A DNA stretch of 9,114 nucleotides from Bacteroidota bacterium (GCA_023429265.1 JAEYVS010000116.1:1-9114), one strand, 5' to 3'; numbered from the stretch's first letter, positions 1-5,948 are shown. The notes: a model not told the origin generated them from the sequence alone. Program-made: numbers and translations.

Positions 1-689
1 TCCAGCTTATTCTTAAAATTTTCTCTTTCATTTCCGTGATCCACTATTGAAGGCACAATACCAATCCACGCCGAATTATCCCACGCAGACGGAGCTGTAT
101 AATTTACGGTTATGGTTTCTCCCGGTGAATATGATTCTTTTGAGATTTCCATATCAGCGTCCAGAGACCTTGTTTCTGCATCAGGGTCGATTACTTTAAT
201 GGTTATACTGGATATTTCATCCATTCCGTCAGTACTGTTACCATCGAGATCTTTTGTGTACATAGCTAATTCATATGTTCCGGGTTCAGTCGGCGCCGTG
301 AAAGTCAATACACCGATGTTCTTATTAAAAGCCTTCTCTTCCCGGGAAGTATCATTTGCTTCATTGTTCACGGGTTCATTGGTGTTATCCTTGTCTCCAT
401 TTTCGTTTCTATTTCCGTTATTGCCCGTTTCATTTCTACCCGCTGCTCCGGTTTCAGTACCTAAAAGCTTTATTGTTCCTCCGGTTAATGTGTCGCTATC
501 CAGAGTATAAGCAAGTCGAATTTCCTCACCCGGATTAAACTCATCTTTTAAAACTATTATTTCTCCCGAGGGTTTGTCTGTTGTAATTTCCTGAACTACA
601 TTCTCAGCATCTTCTTTGATACTGCAGGAAGCCAGGGAAAAACAAACTGCCAGGATAAATACTCCGATCAATCCTTTTCTATTATCCAT
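1..689 (-). CDS. Lipoprotein with Ig-like WIGI-family domains, C-terminus cut by window edge
   Basis: This minus-strand frame is open from an ATG at 687-689 to base 1: 229 residues with no stop, so the C-terminus lies outside the window. Residues 1-22 form a lipoprotein signal peptide with lipobox LASC and acylated Cys22, so the product should be membrane-anchored and face the periplasm or cell surface. Residues about 43-166 form one domain with the PGE and FTAPTEPGTYEL signatures. A low-complexity Asn/Gly/Glu/Asp-rich insert (about 84-118) sits where the sister domains carry WIGI. A second, canonical copy starts near 179 (SYSPGETITVNYTAP, then AWIGIVPS and VDHGNE near 207-220) and is cut off. 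It is a paralog of the complete lipoprotein at 924-1676. The SD is weak (AAGAG about 6 bases before the ATG). Function is unknown; a binding or structural envelope role is inferred from the fold-like pattern only. Confidence 0.87.
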   Translation of the reverse strand, partial: MDNRKGLIGVFILAVCFSLASCSIKEDAENVVQEITTDKPSGEIIVLKDEFNPGEEIRLAYTLDSDTLTGGTIKLLGTETGAAGRNETGNNGNRNENGDKDNTNEPVNNEANDTSREEKAFNKNIGVLTFTAPTEPGTYELAMYTKDLDGNSTDGMDEISSITIKVIDPDAETRSLDADMEISKESYSPGETITVNYTAPSAWDNSAWIGIVPSIVDHGNERENFKNKL

Positions 690-872
690 TTTGTGCTCTT
701 TTAATTATTTTAATCTATCTTATTTATAGTTATTCATAATATATATTTCAATAAATGTGCCATTTCCCGCTGTATTCATAGGTATTGTGTTTTTAGGTGT
801 TACTTTAAATGTTTTAAGGTATTTGATATGGAGCGTGGCACAAGAGGGATAAGGATGAGGCATAATAATGAC

Positions 873-900
873 AAAAGGGGAGACATAGTCTCCCCTTTTT
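873..900. terminator. Bidirectional intrinsic terminator
   Basis: A perfect 8-bp stem, GGGGAGAC/GTCTCCCC (877-884 and 888-895), closes a 3-base ATA loop. TTTTT follows on the plus strand (896-900). AAAA at 873-876 reads as TTTT on the minus strand. It lies 28 bp past the stop of the lipoprotein gene at 924-1676 and would end that minus-strand transcript. No plus-strand gene reads into it, so only the minus direction has an obvious user. The next gene (1-689) then needs its own promoter in 690-870. I see no consensus TAnnTTTG box there. Confidence 0.8.
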
Positions 901-923
901 GAAAAAACCAATAAGAAAACAAT

Positions 924-1676
924 TTATTTTACTGTAAAGCTCACATACTTGATTTCTTTGCCGTTTGCGTCTGTATCGTGCATCCTGAGGTCATACTTTC
1001 CGGGTTTGTCCGGAGCTTTAAGTGTTATTGATCCTGAGGTTTTTCCGGAGAGATATTTATAAGACACATCGTGCTGATCATTTTTTGATTCATCGCCATG
1101 TTCGATTTCAGAAGGGATGATACCTATCCACGCGTTCTTGCTCCAGTTTGGTGACGCAGTAAATGTTACAGTGATGTCTTCACCGGTTTTATATGTGGTT
1201 TTGTTTGAGCTAAGCTTATAGTCGGTATCGTTTTCCTCTACGGTTTCCGCGACAGTAAATGTTACATATGCGACTTCCTTCCCATTAGCATCGGTGGTGT
1301 GCATCCTGAAATCATACTTACCCGGCTTTTCGGGAGCGGTAAATTTAAGGTTGCCCTTTTTATCTTTGAAGTACTGGTAAGACACATCGTGCTGATCATT
1401 CTTAGATTCATCACCATGATCGATCTCCGAAGGGATGATACCGATCCAGGAATTACTTCCAAAATCTCCTTCAGCAGAATAATTTACTGTAATCGATTCG
1501 CCGGGTTCAAATTCGCGGCTCGATAGACTTAGTTCTCCGGTAGGGTCGGAGGAAGTCTTTTCCACCGTTTCTTCTTTTCCGGAAGATGTATTAGAAGCAT
1601 CTTCTTTTTTACCGCATCCTGTAATTATGACAGATGTGAGCAGTAAGGTAAATAAAGTAAATGTAAATTTTTTCAT
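924..1676 (-). CDS. Lipoprotein with two tandem Ig-like WIGI/HGDES domains
   Basis: This is a complete 250-residue lipoprotein gene. The signal peptide ends in lipobox ITGC with Cys21 as the acylation site. A Ser/Glu/Lys-rich linker (about 22-47) follows, then two homologous domains at about 49-142 and 154-249. Each has an early PGE or TGE turn, WIGIIPSEI, HGDESKNDQHDVSY, a P-x-KPGKYD turn, RMH-TDANGKE and a final FTV strand. The regular alternation of hydrophobic strands and turns suggests beta-sandwich modules, loosely like the Ig/Fn3-like or SKICH-like domains that share a WIG motif; this is inference from pattern only. The acidic/His HGDES loop might bind metal or ligand. The start is fixed by AGGAG at 1681-1685, 4 bases before the ATG. 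The gene ends at a strong terminator (873-900) and has its own promoter near 1778-1807. The sister gene downstream (1-689) has the same architecture. Function unknown. Confidence 0.92.
   Translation of the reverse strand: MKKFTFTLFTLLLTSVIITGCGKKEDASNTSSGKEETVEKTSSDPTGELSLSSREFEPGESITVNYSAEGDFGSNSWIGIIPSEIDHGDESKNDQHDVSYQYFKDKKGNLKFTAPEKPGKYDFRMHTTDANGKEVAYVTFTVAETVEENDTDYKLSSNKTTYKTGEDITVTFTASPNWSKNAWIGIIPSEIEHGDESKNDQHDVSYKYLSGKTSGSITLKAPDKPGKYDLRMHDTDANGKEIKYVSFTVK
930..1532 (-). repeat. Intragenic tandem domain duplication
   Basis: Two copies of a segment of about 95 codons lie at 1251-1532 and 930-1217. They are 318 bp apart in the first half and 321 bp in the second, owing to a one-codon indel after the HDVSY motif. 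The stretch from WIGI to HDVSY is identical in protein except for one Asp/Glu change. At the DNA level a 23-base run is identical at 1060-1082 and 1378-1400. Confidence 0.85.
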
Positions 1677-1680
1677 TTTT

Positions 1681-1685
1681 CTCCT
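1681..1685 (-). promoter_or_regulatory. Ribosome binding site (AGGAG)
   Basis: The minus strand reads AGGAG at 1685-1681, 4 bases before the ATG at 1676. It is one of only two clear Shine-Dalgarno sites in the window, and it settles the start of the two-domain lipoprotein. Confidence 0.75.
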
Positions 1686-1705
1686 GTAAGTTTGTTAAGC
1701 ATTAA

Positions 1706-1739
1706 AATAGGCAGACCAACTCAACCTGGCCTGCCTATT
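1706..1739 (-). promoter_or_regulatory. Leader stem-loop upstream of the lipoprotein SD
   Basis: A perfect 9-bp inverted repeat, AATAGGCAG (1706-1714) and CTGCCTATT (1731-1739), has a 16-base loop. A short inner CCA/TGG pairing (1716-1718 with 1727-1729) could extend it. It lies 30 bp before the ATG and 20 bp before the SD of the 924-1676 gene. It is downstream of the promoter called at 1778-1807, so it would be in the mRNA leader. On the minus strand the stem runs into TTTTAA, so it could also act as a weak terminator or attenuator for read-through from the glycosylase gene upstream. Confidence 0.55.
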
Positions 1740-1777
1740 AGGAATAGTCTCAACTATGAATAAAATTTCAGACCATA

Positions 1778-1807
1778 CAAACATACCAATTTGATGATTT
1801 TATCAAA
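1778..1807 (-). promoter_or_regulatory. Bacteroidota-type promoter (TTTG-N18-TAnnTTTG) with overlapping dyad
   Basis: On the minus strand a TTTG (-33 box, 1804-1807) is followed by 18 bases and then TATGTTTG (1778-1785), an exact match to the Bacteroidota -7 consensus TAnnTTTG. Expected transcription start is near 1773, giving a leader of roughly 95 bases to the lipoprotein ATG at 1676. An 18-bp dyad, TTTGAT-N6-ATCAAA (1790-1807), covers the -33 box and most of the spacer, the usual place for an operator. The box matches are visible in the sequence; promoter activity and a regulator are inferred. Confidence 0.6.
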
Positions 1808-1863
1808 AACAAAAAAGGTGTATGTTGTTGCATGTTTGCAAGAAGGGCTCCAAGCAGAAAATA

Positions 1864-2529
1864 CTAACCAATATGCTTTAAGGCTTCTTTTATGCTTAGC
1901 GGCTTTAGATTTGTGGTATTCACGAATTTTCTTACAGACTCTGGATTTCTCTTGGCATGCTCTCTGAGTGCCCAGCCAATTGCTTTTCTTACGAAAAATT
2001 CATCCTCTCCCGCTCTTCGTTTTATATAACGGTATAAAAGCTTTTCATCTGTCTTTTCTTTAAACTTAAGTTGAAAGATAATAGCCGATCTTTGGAGCCA
2101 GAAATTGTCTGATTGGAGCCAGCGATCGGTTATTTGTTCATCAATCCCGAATTTCAAAAAATATTTCCCTGCCAGTGAAGGAGCAACTCCATCGACAGTA
2201 TCCCACCAGGATTTTGTGGTAATGAGATACTCGAATAAAGGTATGAGATCCTGTTTCCAAAGCTTATGCGTACGAGCAGCGATATTAATCGCAGTGTACT
2301 GATATTCCCTTTGCGGCAAGCCCCACATTTCTTTGGTAATCTTTTTAAGGTCCTTTATCTCGGGTAGTCCATATTCCGCAATAAATTGTTTTTCAAGTTC
2401 CTTTCTGACGGGACTAACTAAACCCCAGAATTGGAACTGGTCACGCATATATCTCTCCATATCCGGAGCTTTCTTTTTATCTGCATTTGCTTTGAAAAGT
2501 TTTTCGAGAGGCTTAATGTATGGATGCAT
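1864..2529 (-). CDS. AlkD-family DNA alkylation repair glycosylase
   Basis: This 221-residue protein matches the HEAT-like-repeat DNA glycosylases of the AlkD/DNA alkylation repair family. These excise cationic alkylated bases such as 3-methyladenine and 7-methylguanine at the start of base-excision repair. The motif SWWDTVDGVAP contains Trp109 and Asp113. WLQRSA holds Arg147 and KAIGWALRE holds Trp186. These correspond to the Trp, catalytic Asp, Arg and Trp lining the DNA-binding cleft of Bacillus cereus AlkD. Length is close to the usual 220-240, and there is no signal peptide, consistent with a cytoplasmic enzyme. The ATG at 2527-2529 has no SD. The gene is divergent from mscL with 71 bp between starts. 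The 3' flank has no strong terminator before the lipoprotein promoter at 1778-1807. Confidence 0.9.
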   Translation of the reverse strand: MHPYIKPLEKLFKANADKKKAPDMERYMRDQFQFWGLVSPVRKELEKQFIAEYGLPEIKDLKKITKEMWGLPQREYQYTAINIAARTHKLWKQDLIPLFEYLITTKSWWDTVDGVAPSLAGKYFLKFGIDEQITDRWLQSDNFWLQRSAIIFQLKFKEKTDEKLLYRYIKRRAGEDEFFVRKAIGWALREHAKRNPESVRKFVNTTNLKPLSIKEALKHIG

Positions 2530-2600
2530 ATTTTTTTATTTGCTCAAAATCTTTTATTTTTACAATAAGGCAAATTAAACGATAATTAAAATAAAATAAT

Positions 2601-3029
2601 ATGCTCAAAGAATTCAAAGAGTTCGCGGTAAAGGGAAATATGGTGGATATGGCTGTGGGGATTATGATAGGTGCTGCTTTCGGCGCAATCGTTACATCGC
2701 TTGTTAATGACGTCATAATGCCCCCGATAGGCTTACTGCTCGGCGGACTGGACTTTTCTTCATTATTTATTATTCTTAAAGAAGGTACTACACCCGGTCC
2801 GTATTTTACAGTTGCTGAAGCGAAAACTGCAGGTGCTGTCACATTAAATTACGGACTATTCTTTAACGCCGCATTGAGCTTCTTTTTAATTGCTTTAGTT
2901 CTCTTTATGATGGTCAAGGGTATGAATAATCTTCGCAAGAAAGCCGAAGACGAAAAATCCCCGGTCGAGCCTCCGCAGGACATAAAATTACTTACTGAAA
3001 TTAGAGACGCGCTGAAAAGTAAAGTATAG
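2601..3029 (+). CDS. mscL: Large-conductance mechanosensitive channel MscL
   Basis: This 142-residue protein is a full-length MscL, the homopentameric inner-membrane channel that opens under membrane tension to release solutes during hypo-osmotic shock. The N-terminal amphipathic helix has the typical KEFKEFAVKGNMVDMAVG (about 3-20). TM1 holds the gate stretch GIMIGAAFGAIV (20-31), followed by the conserved NDVIMPP (36-42). The periplasmic loop is about 50-80, TM2 about 84-107, then a charged linker and the C-terminal bundle helix LLTEIRDALK (130-139), which closely matches the E. coli protein. There is no SD; the 20 bases before the ATG are nearly all A/T. The gene converges on the exported orphan, with stop codons only 4 bp apart. 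Confidence 0.96.
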   Translation: MLKEFKEFAVKGNMVDMAVGIMIGAAFGAIVTSLVNDVIMPPIGLLLGGLDFSSLFIILKEGTTPGPYFTVAEAKTAGAVTLNYGLFFNAALSFFLIALVLFMMVKGMNNLRKKAEDEKSPVEPPQDIKLLTEIRDALKSKV

Positions 3030-3041
3030 TACGCTACTTTA
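3020..3041. terminator. Small stem-loop spanning two convergent stop codons
   Basis: TAAAGTA (3020-3026) and TACTTTA (3035-3041) form a 7-bp stem with an 8-base loop that contains the mscL TAG (3027-3029). The opposite gene's stop (3034-3036) straddles loop and stem. The stem is AT-rich and has no long T-tract, so terminator activity is only plausible. It would serve both directions. Confidence 0.35.
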
Positions 3042-3888
3042 TTTCAAATTCTGTGGAGGTTTCAAAGTAGGTATATATTTGTTTCACTATAGGTGATTCT
3101 GCAATAAGAATTCCATTAGGTTGGTTAGTAAATGTTGAAACAACTTTATATTTTCCTATCGGAAGCTTTGTATGGTCACTTAGGCCTGAATAAATACCTG
3201 AATAAATAATTACACCTTGAACGTCGGCATTTGCAGTATCGCCAGGATTTAAAGGGAGTTGTTGTCCAATATTACCACACATTCCTTTAAACATTTTAGG
3301 TTCTATCCATTCATCATTTTTGTAAACATAAACATTTGACCAAAAATGATTACCGAAAGAACCTTTGCCGTATATCACCTCTTGTGAAGTATTTATGATA
3401 TTATAACTAAGGGGATTGCCCACATAATAAGAATTAGGGTTAATAACAAGGTTTGCAAGTTCATTACCATTGTAAATAGTGCTTACATACATTCCCCTTA
3501 AGGTTCTGGATAATTCCTTTGGCAGAAAAGAAGAGTATAAAGATAAACTTAATTCATTTCCTTTCAAATTAAACTCAAGAGATTCCTTTTTATAAGTTAT
3601 TTCTTCACCATCTTTTAAAGGAGATTTTCCAAAAGTTACCTCATAACGTAAATTAGAATTACCATGTAGGGGGATTGTGTCGTGTAGTGAAATCTGAGAG
3701 CTATCATTTAAGGCATCAAATTCCTTATTTAATAATTCTTCTTCCCCGTTAAATAATTTGACACTTATAAACACTATTCCCTCAGCATCGATATTATGAA
3801 ATCCACGTGCTATTGTTACAGGAATCTTATTATTAGAAAACCCTTTGACGCTAATTAACAATAATAATATTAATATTCTTACAAACAT
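3034..3888 (-). CDS. Exported protein of unknown function, AT-rich gene
   Basis: I do not recognise the 284-residue product with certainty. Residues 1-18 look like a Sec signal peptide (one Arg, then a Leu/Ile-rich core, ending near VKGFS) without a lipobox, so it is probably periplasmic or secreted. The rest is rich in beta-type pattern. The C-terminal half (about 150-284) has SYYVGNPLSYNIIN, NDEWIEP, a lone Cys204 (MCGN), LNPGD (213-217) and LPIGKYKVVSTF (242-253). That order resembles bacterial Ig-like domains with a PG turn followed by LPxGxYxV; this is inference. Base composition stands out: three 60-base lines inside the gene (from 3061, 3241 and 3541) are 30%, 37% and 22% G+C by hand count, well below the flanking genes, which may mean recent acquisition. 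The ATG at 3886-3888 has no SD. The gene is divergent from the DinB-like gene (71 bp) and convergent with mscL. Confidence 0.75.
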   Translation of the reverse strand: MFVRILILLLLISVKGFSNNKIPVTIARGFHNIDAEGIVFISVKLFNGEEELLNKEFDALNDSSQISLHDTIPLHGNSNLRYEVTFGKSPLKDGEEITYKKESLEFNLKGNELSLSLYSSFLPKELSRTLRGMYVSTIYNGNELANLVINPNSYYVGNPLSYNIINTSQEVIYGKGSFGNHFWSNVYVYKNDEWIEPKMFKGMCGNIGQQLPLNPGDTANADVQGVIIYSGIYSGLSDHTKLPIGKYKVVSTFTNQPNGILIAESPIVKQIYTYFETSTEFEIK

Positions 3889-3959
3889 TTTACATTTATC
3901 ATATTTATATTTAATTTATTATATAGCTCTTTTTTAATCAATGTTTTAATGCATAATCC

Positions 3960-4472
3960 ATGGATATTAATGACACAAAATTCATTATAGACCGTTTAGC
4001 GCACAATACAGGCGTTTTTCGCGAAATTTTCACGGGAATTTCTCCCGAATACGCCTCCTGGCGGCCCGCTGAAGGCAAATGGTCCTTCCTCGAGGTGGTA
4101 AATCACATTCGCGACGAAGAGGAGCTCGACTTTCGTGAACGCGTCAAAGCAGCTCTCGAGAATCGTGAGGCTCCTGCAATTCATCCCGGCAAGTGGGTTA
4201 CAGAGAAAAACTACGCAGGCAGAGACTATATCTCCAGCGTGGCGAATTTCCTCCTGGAGCGCGAACATTCCATAGAATGGCTCAGGTCATTAAAAGATAT
4301 TGACTGGAATAGTAAATGGACTAATCCACAGTTTGAAATGACGGCATACGGATTTTTGGTAAACTGGCTCGCGCACGACTATCTCCATATCCGCCAGCTG
4401 AATAGGATGAATTTTCTGTACTTAAAAGAAAAAGCAGGTGATGTATCTTTACAGTATGCAGGTGATTGGTAA
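3960..4472 (+). CDS. DinB-fold (DinB_2-type) metal-binding protein
   Basis: This 170-residue protein has the pattern of the DinB/YfiT four-helix-bundle superfamily. An N-terminal helix is followed by SWRPAEGKWSFLEVVNHI (33-50), where the W-x-P-x-x-GKWS turn and His49 are typical. A late AHDYLHIRQLN helix carries His139 and His143. His49, His139 and His143 form the expected three-His metal site. Such proteins are thiol-transferase-like or of unknown role in Gram-negatives; no specific substrate can be assigned here. The ATG at 3960 is the first in frame near the helix start and lacks an SD. The F420-reductase-like gene begins 16 bp after the stop, so the two are probably cotranscribed. Confidence 0.85.
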   Translation: MDINDTKFIIDRLAHNTGVFREIFTGISPEYASWRPAEGKWSFLEVVNHIRDEEELDFRERVKAALENREAPAIHPGKWVTEKNYAGRDYISSVANFLLEREHSIEWLRSLKDIDWNSKWTNPQFEMTAYGFLVNWLAHDYLHIRQLNRMNFLYLKEKAGDVSLQYAGDW

Positions 4473-4488
4473 ACTAAAAATTTAAATT

Positions 4489-5103
4489 ATGAAGATCGCA
4501 ATAATAGGCGCAGGTAAAGTCGGTTCCGCCCTCGCAGAGGGCTGGGCAAAAGCAGGCCACGAAATTTTCCTTGGCGTGAAAGATCCGTCAGCCGATAAAC
4601 ATAAGAGCCTTCTCTCGAATGAAAAGATCTCAGCTCACTCCGTAAAGGATGCCGCGGAAAAAGCTGAAGTTATCCTTATGGCTCTTCCTTCCAACGCCGT
4701 AGAGGATGTTTGCAGGGATATGGGTGATGTGAAAGAAAAGGTTATACTCGACGCAATGAATTCCTTCGCGGAAAAACCGGCCCCATATGATAATACAAGT
4801 GAAGCTATCAAACAATGGACAGAATGTAAACACGTAATTAAATGCTTCAATACTGTCGGCTATGAAGGTATGAAGAACGCTGACTATAACGGAATAAAAG
4901 CAGATATGTTTATGGCAGGTCACAGCGAAAAAGGCAAGGAGATAGCCGTACAGCTGTCAAAGGATTTAGGATTTGAGCATTGCTACGATTTCGGCGGCGA
5001 AGATAAGTTTGACCTGATGGAGCAGCTCGCTTACGCCTGGATAAATCTCGCAATCTTCCAGAATGTTGGAAGGGATATTGCGTTTAAGGTTTTAAAGAGA
5101 TAG
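4489..5103 (+). CDS. NADPH-dependent F420 reductase-like NAD(P)-binding protein
   Basis: This 204-residue single-domain Rossmann protein begins directly with the dinucleotide motif KIAIIGAGKVGSALA (Gly7, Gly9, Gly12). The second strand ends in FLGVKDPS, where F420:NADPH oxidoreductases usually have a Ser/Arg clamp for the NADP phosphate; here Lys31 may do that job. Further family signatures are MALPSNA (64-70), KCFNTVGYEGM (118-128) and the tail DLMEQLAYAWINLA (175-188), matching the 'LEPLA' helix region. True F420 use is doubtful, because many members occur in bacteria without F420; the substrate is unknown. It is the second gene of a pair with the DinB-like gene. Its stop lies 6 bp from the converging SGNH hydrolase gene. 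Confidence 0.82.
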   Translation: MKIAIIGAGKVGSALAEGWAKAGHEIFLGVKDPSADKHKSLLSNEKISAHSVKDAAEKAEVILMALPSNAVEDVCRDMGDVKEKVILDAMNSFAEKPAPYDNTSEAIKQWTECKHVIKCFNTVGYEGMKNADYNGIKADMFMAGHSEKGKEIAVQLSKDLGFEHCYDFGGEDKFDLMEQLAYAWINLAIFQNVGRDIAFKVLKR

Positions 5104-5109
5104 AAAGAA

Positions 5110-5883
5110 TTACTGTATCCCATTAAACTGCTTATAAGTACTATAAGCAGTCTCCTGTAAAAACTTTGCATAGCTTTTATCTATACCCGCGGTGTATGTC
5201 AGTCCTACCGGGCTTTTCTTAAAGACCGTCGCATAGAATACACACGCGTTAAGATAGGTAGCCTCGGGATTAGGATGGCTCTCATCCTCCTCCCATAGAT
5301 TTGCGAAATAATATTTCCTGATCACATTTTGCCAGGCGAGCCCCGCCGGTACCACCTGCGCGCCAAAATCTTTTCCCATCTGTCTGTATGCTTTTTCCAC
5401 TGCCGCTTGCATTTCAAAGTAGTCTTTAAATCTCTTCGTGCTCAATGTATCCAGAATGTGTATGCCTCCCTTCTTTCTTCCCCACGTCATGTAAAGCAAT
5501 GTCTTCGCCTTCTTCACCTTAATTAATGAATCGAGATAATTTATAGCAGGATATGTATGCTTTGTCCTGAAGGAATCTATCACCGTTCCGAGGCTGTGCT
5601 CCTGCAGTACTACAAAATTCCACTTCCCTTTTTTGATCTTATCGATTGTGGTTTTATTCTTAGTATGTTTTTCGAGCGTTGTTCCTCCTATCGCGCTGAT
5701 ATCGGTTTTTACGGTTTCTCCTCCCGATTCTACGAGCTTTGTAAATGTCCCCGGTAGGTCATTCATAAATGTATAGCTGTTACCAATAAATAGTATCCGC
5801 GTGGTATCGGCTTTTTCCTGGGCATTAAGAGCGTATGTGCCCGTAATAAAAAATACAGTTATAAGTAGTATGGTTCTTTTCAT
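5110..5883 (-). CDS. Secreted SGNH/GDSL-type hydrolase (DUF4886-like)
   Basis: This 257-residue protein has a Sec signal peptide ending in ALNA|Q (cleavage likely after Ala21), so it is periplasmic or secreted. The SGNH blocks are in order: ILFIGNSYTF with nucleophile Ser36, AIGGTTLEKH with the oxyanion Gly near 66-67, VVLQEHS (91-97), and DESHPNPEATYLNA with Asp200 and His203 as the rest of the catalytic triad. Block III has Gln94 where classical SGNH enzymes have Asn, as in the DUF4886-like branch. Likely an esterase or carbohydrate de-acetylase; the substrate cannot be told from sequence. It is preceded on the same strand by the antiporter gene (65-bp gap), but the gap can hold its own promoter. 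The gene ends 6 bp from the converging oxidoreductase gene and has a strong hairpin in its last codons. Confidence 0.85.
   Translation of the reverse strand: MKRTILLITVFFITGTYALNAQEKADTTRILFIGNSYTFMNDLPGTFTKLVESGGETVKTDISAIGGTTLEKHTKNKTTIDKIKKGKWNFVVLQEHSLGTVIDSFRTKHTYPAINYLDSLIKVKKAKTLLYMTWGRKKGGIHILDTLSTKRFKDYFEMQAAVEKAYRQMGKDFGAQVVPAGLAWQNVIRKYYFANLWEEDESHPNPEATYLNACVFYATVFKKSPVGLTYTAGIDKSYAKFLQETAYSTYKQFNGIQ
5127..5151. terminator. Perfect stem-loop within the 3' end of the SGNH gene
   Basis: ACTGCTTATA (5127-5136) and TATAAGCAGT (5142-5151) form a perfect 10-bp stem with a 5-base loop. It lies inside the last codons of the SGNH hydrolase gene and 24 bp beyond the stop of the opposite oxidoreductase gene. 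It may serve as a shared 3' structure for the two convergent transcripts. There is no U-tract on the plus-strand side and only TTTAA on the minus side, so classic intrinsic termination is uncertain. Confidence 0.4.
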
Positions 5884-5918
5884 AATGTTTCAACACGCGG
5901 AGGAGACCGAATGTTTCA
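5884..5918. repeat. Pair of 9-bp direct repeats upstream of the SGNH gene
   Basis: AATGTTTCA occurs at 5884-5892 and again at 5910-5918, 26 bp apart, immediately before the SGNH hydrolase ATG. They could be operator half-sites or chance. There is no consensus TAnnTTTG box; the nearest is TATTTTG just upstream. Confidence 0.3.
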
Positions 5919-5948
5919 TCGGCAAAATATTAAAAAACAACTATTAAT

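Noticed and set aside
112..510. 132-codon plus-strand reading frame
   Set aside because: Antisense to the lipoprotein at 1-689, which has a clear signal peptide, lipobox and family motifs. The plus frame is a shadow.
720..911. 63-codon minus-strand reading frame between the two lipoproteins
   Set aside because: It starts upstream of, and reads straight through, the strong terminator hairpin at 877-895. It has no SD and no recognisable protein pattern.
1828..1841. TTGCA-TGTT-TGCAA hairpin after the AlkD-like gene, as its terminator
   Set aside because: The stem is only 5 bp and the T-run on the minus strand begins over 10 bases later, too far for an intrinsic terminator.
2530..2600. Promoters in the AlkD/mscL divergent spacer
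   Set aside because: Only partial TAnnTTTG matches with poor -33 spacing are present, and the region is too AT-rich for such partial matches to mean much.
4434..4466. GCAGGTGAT direct repeat near the end of the DinB-like gene
   Set aside because: It lies in coding sequence and simply encodes AGD twice; there is no sign of a site-specific or mobile function.
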